From positions 1 through 45,368 of the forward strand of contig JAFEEY010000022.1 of the NCBI GenBank assembly GCA_018240865.1: a stretch of 45,368 bases of DNA. The letters are read 5' to 3'. How positions within the stretch are numbered: the stretch's first letter is position 1; each line of letters begins with the position of its first letter. The notes under the pieces were generated by a model, which saw only the letters and a list, made by a program, of their open reading frames with translations, was not told where the DNA came from and did no database searches. The position numbers and the translations under genes were made by a program. Positions 39,997 through 45,368 of the stretch are shown piece by piece. The stretch comes from Pseudomonadota bacterium. Lineage in GTDB: Bacteria; Pseudomonadota; Alphaproteobacteria; Sphingomonadales; Sphingomonadaceae.

Positions 39997-40607
39997 TGGG
40001 CTGGCTCATTGCTCTGGGTCTTGCCGCGATCGTCGGCGGTGCGCTCTGGAAATGGGGGCATTTACCCCGCTCTGCGTTTGAGCCGATCGCGGCGGCGCTG
40101 CTGTTGGGCCTCGCCGGCTATGCGCTCCAGGGGAGCCCGCGCCAGCCCGGCCATCTGGTGCAGGCCGACGATACCAGCTCGCGCGCGAACGAAGCGGAGA
40201 TCGCGGTCCGCAAGGAAATGGGCAGGGCCCGCTTCGGCAGCGGCCCGTCCTGGCTGATGGCCGCCGATGGCGCGATGCGCGCCGGTTCGCCGCTCGCAGC
40301 CGTCACTTTCATCCGCAGCGGCCTCAAGGAGAATCCCCGCGACCCGGACCTGTGGGTCGGGCTCGGCAACGCCCTTGTCGTTCATAATGGCGGCCTGGTT
40401 TCGCCCGCCGCGACCTTCGCCTTTCAGAAAGCGGCGGAAATTTCGCCCGACCATCCGGGGCCGCCTTTCTTCATGGGGCTGGCGCTCGCGCAATCCGGGC
40501 AGTTCGCCCAGGCGCGCGCGATCTGGACGGAACTCTTGAAGCGCGCGCCGGCCGACGCGCCATGGAAGGCCGATCTGGAGCAGCGCTTGGCGCAACTGCC
40601 TGGCTGA
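39996..40607 (+). CDS. ccmI: CcmI/CycH-like TPR protein of cytochrome c maturation
   Basis: 203 residues from the ATG at 39996 overlapping ccmH by one base. An N-terminal pair of hydrophobic segments (IALGLAAIVGGALWKW and PIAAALLLGLAGYAL) is followed by a TPR region (SWLMAADGAMRAGSPLAAVT, DPDLWVGLGNALVVHNGG, GPPFFMGLALAQSGQFAQAR). CcmI/CycH chaperones apocytochrome to the CcmF/H lyase. It is shorter than classical CycH, which is common in sphingomonads. The rnpB promoter lies inside its last codons. Confidence 0.85.
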   Translation: MGWLIALGLAAIVGGALWKWGHLPRSAFEPIAAALLLGLAGYALQGSPRQPGHLVQADDTSSRANEAEIAVRKEMGRARFGSGPSWLMAADGAMRAGSPLAAVTFIRSGLKENPRDPDLWVGLGNALVVHNGGLVSPAATFAFQKAAEISPDHPGPPFFMGLALAQSGQFAQARAIWTELLKRAPADAPWKADLEQRLAQLPG

Positions 40608-40615
40608 TCTATAGC
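40587..40615 (+). promoter_or_regulatory. Putative rnpB promoter inside the ccmI 3' end
   Basis: TTGGCG (40587-40592), a 17-base spacer and TATAGC (40610-40615). The predicted start about 40622 coincides with the first base of the P1 stem of RNase P RNA. The -35 element lies within the ccmI coding sequence. Confidence 0.55.
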
Positions 40616-40621
40616 GCCGAA

Positions 40622-40997
40622 GCGCCAGGGGGTCGGGCGACCGCGTCGCACTTCGGTGCGCCGAGGAAAGTCCGGGCTCCACGGAACGACGGTGCCGGGT
40701 AACGCCCGGCGGCTTCGCGTGAGCGGGGTCAGGGAAAGTGCCACAGAAAGCAGACCGCCACGGTTTCGGCCAGGCAAGGGCGAAAGGGTGCGGCAAGAGC
40801 GCACCGCGGTCCCGGCAACGGGAACGGCACGGCAAACCCCACCGGGAGCAAGACCGAATAGGGGCGGCACATGGGCCTGTTCCGGCTCGTCGCCCGGGTT
40901 GGTTGCTGGAGACCGTCAGCAATGACGGTCCGAGAGGAATGGTCGCCCATCGCTCTTACGGGCGAGGACAGAACCCGGCTTACAGACTCTCTGGCGC
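40622..40997 (+). ncRNA. rnpB: RNase P RNA, class A
   Basis: About 376 bases. The 5' segment GCGCCAGGGGGTC pairs with the 3' segment GACTCTCTGGCGC to form P1. Conserved blocks in order: GTCGGGCGACCGC, GAGGAAAGTCCGGGCTCC (the CR-I region), GCCACAGAAAGCAGACCGCC and GGACAGAACCCGGCTTACAG at the 3' side, all hallmarks of bacterial RNase P RNA. The RNA cleaves 5' leaders from pre-tRNAs. Ends were set from the P1 pairing. Confidence 0.96.
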
Positions 40998-41135
40998 AAA
41001 ATGCCGACAAGGGAACGCATTCACCATGTCGGTGATTTGACGCCAAGGCGGCCGAAGGGTATCCGGCCCGCATATTCCGGAGCGTGCCCTGGTTCTCAGG
41101 AGCGCGCCCTTTGTCTTTGCTTGGGGAGGTTCCTC

Positions 41136-42734
41136 TTGGCCGATCGCGTGCCCGCTTATTCGCTCGCCCGTCAGGGCATTGATACCGGAGCGGAGCTCCA
41201 CTGGAATCTGGGTACCGCCCCGCTGGTCGAGCATGCGGTGCGCCGCGCCGAAGGCTTGCTGGCGAAAGACGGTCCCTTCGTCGTCGCGACCGGCAAGCAT
41301 ACCGGCCGCTCCGCCAACGACAAATTCATCGTCCGCGATGCGGAGACCGAGAACAGCGTCTGGTGGGGCAAGACCAACAAGGGCATGACGCCGGATCATT
41401 TTCAGGCGCTCAAGCAGGATTTCCTCGCGCACCTGAAAACCAAGCCCGAATTGTTCGTGCAGGATCTGTTCGGCGGATCGCAGCCGGAGCATCGGGTGCG
41501 CGTGCGCGTGATCAACGAACTCGCCTGGCACAACCTGTTCATCCGCACCCTGCTCGTGCGGCCCGATGCCGCTGACCTGGCCGGCTTCGAGCCGGAATAT
41601 ACGATCATCGACCTGCCGAGCTTCCAGGCGGACCCGGAGCGTCATGGCACGCGGTCGGAAACCGTGGTCGCGGTCAATTTCTCCGAAAAGCTGATCCTGA
41701 TCGGCGGCACGGCCTATGCCGGCGAAATGAAGAAAAGCGTGTTCGGCCTGCTCAACTATCTGCTGCCGCAGCAGGGCATCATGCCGATGCATTGCTCCGC
41801 CAATATCGGCCCGGAGGGCGACACGGCGATTTTCTTCGGCCTGTCCGGCACCGGCAAGACCACATTGTCGGCGGACGCCAGCCGCACGCTGATCGGCGAT
41901 GACGAGCATGGCTGGTCGGACACGGCAGTCTTCAACTTCGAAGGCGGCTGCTATGCCAAGATGATCCGCCTCTCGCCCGAAGCGGAGCCGGAAATCTACG
42001 CGACCACCAAGCGCTTCGGCACCGTGCTCGAAAATGTCGTAATCGACCCGGTCACGCGCGAACTGGACCTGGACGATGCGACGCTCGCCGAGAATAGCCG
42101 CGGCGCCTATCCGATCGACTTCATTCCCAATGCGTCGGCCGAGAATATGGGGCCGGTTCCGAAGAATGTGATCATGCTGACAGCGGACGCTTATGGCGTG
42201 CTGCCCCCGATCGCGAAGCTGACGCCGGATCAGGCGATGTATCACTTCCTCTCGGGTTACACGGCGAAGGTGGCCGGCACCGAGATCGGCGTGACCGAGC
42301 CGTCGGCGACTTTCTCGACCTGCTTCGGCGCCCCCTTCATGCCGCGCCATCCGTCGATCTACGGCAATCTGCTGAAGGAAAGGATCGCCAAAGGCGGCGT
42401 CGATTGCTGGCTGGTCAATACCGGTTGGACCGGCGGCAAATTCGGCACCGGCAGCCGCATGCCGATCAAGGCGACCCGAGCGCTGCTGAACGCAGCGCTG
42501 GACGGCAGCCTCAACAATGCCGAGTTCCGCACCGATCCGAATTTCGGCTTCAAGGTGCCGGTGAGCGTGCCGGGCGTCGACGCGGCGATCCTCGATCCGC
42601 GCGGCACCTGGGCGGACAAGGCGGCCTATGACGAGACCGCCCGCAAGCTTGTCCAGCAATTCATCGACAATTTCGCGCAATTCGAAGCGCATGTCGATGA
42701 AGGCGTCCGCCAAAGCGCGCCCAAAGCTGCCTGA
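41136..42734 (+). CDS. pckA: Phosphoenolpyruvate carboxykinase (ATP)
   Basis: 532 residues from a TTG at 41136, supported by GGGGAGG 6 bases upstream; no in-frame ATG lies near. It converts oxaloacetate and ATP to PEP, ADP and CO2, the first step of gluconeogenesis. Motifs: [16 protein letters not shown], the substrate/metal loop [21 protein letters not shown], kinase-1a [14 protein letters not shown] and kinase-2 [11 protein letters not shown], then FEGGCYAK and the adenine-binding region [14 protein letters not shown]. Cytoplasmic. A long hairpin follows the stop. Confidence 0.97.
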   Translation: MADRVPAYSLARQGIDTGAELHWNLGTAPLVEHAVRRAEGLLAKDGPFVVATGKHTGRSANDKFIVRDAETENSVWWGKTNKGMTPDHFQALKQDFLAHLKTKPELFVQDLFGGSQPEHRVRVRVINELAWHNLFIRTLLVRPDAADLAGFEPEYTIIDLPSFQADPERHGTRSETVVAVNFSEKLILIGGTAYAGEMKKSVFGLLNYLLPQQGIMPMHCSANIGPEGDTAIFFGLSGTGKTTLSADASRTLIGDDEHGWSDTAVFNFEGGCYAKMIRLSPEAEPEIYATTKRFGTVLENVVIDPVTRELDLDDATLAENSRGAYPIDFIPNASAENMGPVPKNVIMLTADAYGVLPPIAKLTPDQAMYHFLSGYTAKVAGTEIGVTEPSATFSTCFGAPFMPRHPSIYGNLLKERIAKGGVDCWLVNTGWTGGKFGTGSRMPIKATRALLNAALDGSLNNAEFRTDPNFGFKVPVSVPGVDAAILDPRGTWADKAAYDETARKLVQQFIDNFAQFEAHVDEGVRQSAPKAA

Positions 42735-42740
42735 TTAGCC

Positions 42741-42791
42741 CGGTCATCAGGATCGGGCGCTTCCCTGAAAGAAAGCCCGATCCGATGACCG
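42741..42791 (+). promoter_or_regulatory. Long hairpin covering the start codon of the next gene
   Basis: CGGTCAT (42741-42747) pairs with ATGACCG (42785-42791) and GGATCGGGC (42750-42758) with GCCCGATCC (42775-42783), with a small internal bulge and a 16-base loop. The ATG at 42785-42787 lies in the stem. There is no T run, so it is not a standard terminator; it could protect the pckA 3' end or restrain translation of the downstream gene. Confidence 0.6.
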
Positions 42792-43219
42792 ACCATTCAC
42801 CTCGCCTGTTCGAAAGCGCCGCCGCGATCCGCCGCGTCGGCGAAGGCCTGCTTGCCTGCGATCTGCCGCGTCTCGAATGGACGCACGAAGCCCACCTTGC
42901 CGCCACGCTCTGGCTCGTCGTCGAGCGGCCGGACATCGACCTGGACGCTGAGCTGCCGGCCATCATCCGTCGCTACAACGAGAGCGTCGGCGGCCGGAAT
43001 ACCGACAGCGAAGGCTATCACCATACGATCACGCTGACCTACCTGGCCGCGATTCGAGATCATGCGGCGGAGACGGCGGGGACGGGGCTGTCCGTCCGCG
43101 TCAACGCGCTGCTGATGAGTGAGCGCGGCAAGCGCGACTGGCCGCTCCGCTTCTATTCGCCGGAACGACTCTTCTCGGTTGACGCGCGACTGGGTTTCGT
43201 GCCGCCCGATTTATCTTGA
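42785..43219 (+). CDS. Conserved hypothetical protein
   Basis: 144 residues, soluble, no signal peptide. Distinctive stretches are LPRLEWTHEAHLAATLWLVV, IIRRYNESVGGRNTDSEGYH followed by HTITLTYLAAI, and RDWPLRFYSPERLFSVDARL. The pattern WTHxxHL ... GYHHTIT is rich in His and could bind a metal or ligand, but I do not recognise an assigned function. Its start codon sits in the hairpin after pckA, and GAAAG in the loop is the only purine tract before it. It is probably transcribed from its own or the pckA promoter. Confidence 0.75.
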   Translation: MTDHSPRLFESAAAIRRVGEGLLACDLPRLEWTHEAHLAATLWLVVERPDIDLDAELPAIIRRYNESVGGRNTDSEGYHHTITLTYLAAIRDHAAETAGTGLSVRVNALLMSERGKRDWPLRFYSPERLFSVDARLGFVPPDLS

Positions 43220-43485
43220 GTTTTCATCAGTTACGTTATCGCTGGGCGTGACATGCCCTTTGCAATGCCTGCAATCCGGTGTCGCGACCTGCCCCAAGGC
43301 GCCCCGATTTTCCCCAGAAAATTCGGTGGCTTCGAGGCAAAAATGTCGTTTTTGTCCAATACAGCCATAATGAACGGGGGCTTATCCAAACGGTAGGAGC
43401 GGGGGGCTCCGCCGATGACACACGCTGCAGCGTCCGGGGGGACGCGGCAAATCTTTCTGCACCGCTTCGCTACGGCGAAGGGGGT

Positions 43486-44109
43486 ATGAGCGACCTGTCC
43501 AAGATCGAGCGTGTGCTCGGTATCGTCGAATATTGCCTGTGCGAGGCATTTCCGCGCGACTTCTTCCGGCGCTGCGCCTTTGCCGGGTTCGGCGTGCGTG
43601 CCTTGCTGCAGGATATGGGGATCGAAGCAGCGATGGTTGGCGGCCAGTTTGCCGCTCTGGTGGTGGCACCGGATCGCGGTCGGCTGGCGGTTCAAGGCTT
43701 CAAGGCCGGCCGCGAGCCATTCCCGCATTTCTGGGTTGAGGCGGACGACCGGCTGATCGACCTTGGGCCGCATTTGCTCGCTTACGGTTCGGACTATCCA
43801 GTACTGTCGATGCCGGCTTTGGCGTGGGAAATGAGCGCGCCATTGCCTTCGGCGATCCGCTACAAAGCGCAGCAAAGACTGCCTCACGATACCAGGATGA
43901 GTATCGATCAGGCATTGAATGTCCGTTGCGACGGTTTCGTCCGCGAATGCAGGGCGGTTGCCGCCAATGGCAAAGCGACGCCGGCGCTTCCGACCTGGCT
44001 CGCATCCAACTATGCCTCGCTGCTGACCGCCGTGGACCGCGGCGATGCCTGGGCGGGCGAAGCCAAGCGCTTCGAGAACATCGCGCAGAACCATCCCCTG
44101 CCATTCTGA
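43486..44109 (+). CDS. Conserved hypothetical with a possible Cys-His-Asp catalytic triad
   Basis: 207 residues from an ATG with GAAGGGGG upstream; the frame continues upstream to 43279, but that part lacks a ribosome binding site and reads as non-coding. CAFAGFGVRALLQDMGIEAA holds Cys30 at the head of a helix; PHFWVEADDRLIDLGPH holds His81 and Asp92. This order and spacing resemble the papain-like triad of arylamine N-acetyltransferases and transglutaminase-fold proteins, and possibly DUF2026. No signal peptide. Function unknown; the triad is my reading, not a database result. Confidence 0.72.
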   Translation: MSDLSKIERVLGIVEYCLCEAFPRDFFRRCAFAGFGVRALLQDMGIEAAMVGGQFAALVVAPDRGRLAVQGFKAGREPFPHFWVEADDRLIDLGPHLLAYGSDYPVLSMPALAWEMSAPLPSAIRYKAQQRLPHDTRMSIDQALNVRCDGFVRECRAVAANGKATPALPTWLASNYASLLTAVDRGDAWAGEAKRFENIAQNHPLPF

Positions 44110-44150
44110 GTGCTTGCCAGCAGCGCCTTCCCTGCCCAAGACACGCCGCC

Positions 44151-45368
44151 ATGCTTCGTCCGCTTTCAACCAACGAACTCCAGGCCCTGAATGCTATCCA
44201 TAGCCAGCTTCAATCGGGCGACTCGCTCGGTGCGCTGACCCGGCTGGAGACGCTTTCCGCCGACGTTCGCGATCATCCGAACGCGTTGTTCCTGCGGGGC
44301 CTGATTCTGCAGGCACTCAATCGCTGGGAGGATGCACGATCGACGATGGAGGAGGGGCTGCAGCGCGCGCCCGAATTCGTCGCGCTCTGGAACAGCTATG
44401 GCAATCTTCTCGACGATATGGGCGACGGCGAAGCGGCGGTCACGGCGCTGCAAAAAGCCGTCGAACTGTCGCCGACCAATGATCATCTGATCAATCTCGG
44501 CATCGTAGCGACGAATGCCGGGCGATACGATATTGCCGAGGATGCCCTGGGCAAGGCGATCCGCGGTGCGCCCGCTGTCGCGCGCGGCTGGTCGGTACTG
44601 GCGCTTCTGGAAGAGAAGAAGGGCAAGCCGGAAACCGCCGCCGAACTCTATCGTCGCGCCATCGCGCTGGACGCGGACGATATGCGCAGCCGCCATAATC
44701 TCGCGATCCTGCTGCGGAAAGAGGATCGAGCCGCGGAAGCGCTTGAAGAAGCGGAAAACGCGCTGCGCCAAGGCCCCGTGCCCCCGGAGACCGCGACGCT
44801 GCGCGCCCATCTTCTCGTCGATATGGACCGGACCGATGAGGCGGTGGCGGAATATCGAAATATCCTCGATCAGGTGCCTGAACAGCTGGAGGCCCATGAG
44901 ACATTGGCGCTGTTGCTGCCGCAGATCGGCCGCGCTTCGGAAGCGCTCGATGCCTATCGCGCTGCGCTTCATGCTCGGCCTCATTCCGAAGCGCTATGGG
45001 GGTCGGCCCTGCGCACGGCGTTCAATGTGCACGATTATGTCCAGCTCGCGGCCTGGGGGCAGGAAGCGGAAAGCCTGCTTGGCCCGCGTCCGGCCGTTCG
45101 CATCGCCCGGGCGGCGGGCCTGTCGCGGATGGGCAACCACCAGCGCGCGATCGCTTTGCTGCGCGAGGTTCTGGCAAGCGAGCCTGACCACCAGTCCGCG
45201 CATCAGCATCTGGCGCATTGCCTGATCGCGGCCGGCGAGCCGAAGGATGCCGAGGCGCACGCATTGCGCGCGACCGAGCTCGATCCGCTCGACCAGGCGC
45301 CATGGGCGCTGCTGACCGTGATCTGGCGGCTGCTCGACGACCCGCGCGAGGCCTGGCTCGCCGATTAT
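44151..45368 (+). CDS. TPR-repeat protein, partial (runs off the window)
   Basis: At least 406 codons without a stop, continuing past the right edge. Begins MLRPLSTNELQALN and consists of tetratricopeptide units, for example NALFLRGLILQALNRWEDAR, WNSYGNLLDDMGDGEAAVTA, HLINLGIVATNAGRYDIAED, SRHNLAILLRKEDRAAEALE and HQHLAHCLIAAGEPKDAEAH. The last visible residues, WRLLDDPREAWLADY, resemble the junction seen in TPR proteins fused to a C-terminal 2OG-Fe(II) oxygenase-like domain, which is a guess until the rest is read. No signal peptide. Confidence 0.88.
   Translation, partial: MLRPLSTNELQALNAIHSQLQSGDSLGALTRLETLSADVRDHPNALFLRGLILQALNRWEDARSTMEEGLQRAPEFVALWNSYGNLLDDMGDGEAAVTALQKAVELSPTNDHLINLGIVATNAGRYDIAEDALGKAIRGAPAVARGWSVLALLEEKKGKPETAAELYRRAIALDADDMRSRHNLAILLRKEDRAAEALEEAENALRQGPVPPETATLRAHLLVDMDRTDEAVAEYRNILDQVPEQLEAHETLALLLPQIGRASEALDAYRAALHARPHSEALWGSALRTAFNVHDYVQLAAWGQEAESLLGPRPAVRIARAAGLSRMGNHQRAIALLREVLASEPDHQSAHQHLAHCLIAAGEPKDAEAHALRATELDPLDQAPWALLTVIWRLLDDPREAWLADY

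Noticed and set aside
41013..41032. Possible rnpB terminator (TCACC/GGTGA hairpin followed by TTTG)
   Set aside because: The stem is only 5-6 bp and the T run is three bases; too weak to call.
43279..43485. Upstream extension of the gene starting at 43486
   Set aside because: No ribosome binding site and no protein-like composition; GAAGGGGG precedes the ATG at 43486. The 43220-43485 gap otherwise shows nothing I can name.

Overview
This window reads as an ordinary chromosomal segment of an alphaproteobacterium of the Sphingomonadaceae (Sphingomonas-like). Indicators are high-GC codon use, two secreted proteins ending in the PEPxxWA-CTERM sorting signal (VPEPATWAMM followed by a hydrophobic helix and an Arg-rich tail), the ATP-type PEP carboxykinase, a class A RNase P RNA, and dense tail-to-head gene packing with many ATGA/GTGA overlaps. 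I saw no transposase, integrase, phage gene or CRISPR array.

Layout. 1-3.1 kb: an ArsR regulator, an SRPBCC protein, a DUF899 protein and a small membrane protein in one operon behind a promoter that overlaps a perfect palindrome, then an L,D-transpeptidase. 3.1-5.4 kb (minus strand): a small secreted protein and a large PEPxxWA-CTERM protein. 5.4-5.86 kb: a gene-free divergent region with nested inverted repeats. 5.86-11.7 kb: a two-component system, PEP carboxylase, a small two-cysteine exported protein and a crotonase. 11.7-16.3 kb: an SDR enzyme (minus), uvrC, recO, leuB. 16.3-18.7 kb: a polyprenyl-phosphate-sugar synthase-like GT2/GtrA protein facing a PMT-type GT39 mannosyltransferase. 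18.8-23.0 kb: metZ, apaG, a short LysR regulator, a second PEPxxWA-CTERM protein, a small membrane protein and a prolyl-4-hydroxylase-like oxygenase. 23.2-34.2 kb: a type II secretion operon gspC-N. 34.3-35.5 kb: tRNA-His and a leucine dehydrogenase-type enzyme. 35.7-40.6 kb: cytochrome c maturation genes ccmC-D-E-F-G-H-I. 40.6-42.7 kb: rnpB and pckA. 42.8 kb to the end: two conserved hypotheticals and a TPR protein cut by the window edge.

How the genes connect. The T2SS operon could export folded periplasmic proteins; its prepilin peptidase (GspO) is not here. The ccm operon lacks ccmA and ccmB, which must be elsewhere. PEP carboxylase and PEP carboxykinase form the two directions of the PEP/oxaloacetate node. 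GT2/GtrA plus PMT is a plausible donor/transferase pair for O-mannosylation of exported proteins.

The most striking non-standard feature is a set of palindromic repeat families (A, B, C, D below) placed at gene junctions and, in several cases, translated as part of proteins. Four consecutive pseudopilin genes (gspG, H, I, J) each carry a copy of one repeat inside the prepilin leader, giving long related leaders ending ESG|FTL, while gspK has a normal 7-residue leader. A 28-bp-arm inverted repeat is translated at the N-terminus of the GT2 protein and the C-terminus of CcmD. Other copies overlap the recO stop and supply Shine-Dalgarno-like purine tracts to leuB, recO, gspF and perhaps ccmH.
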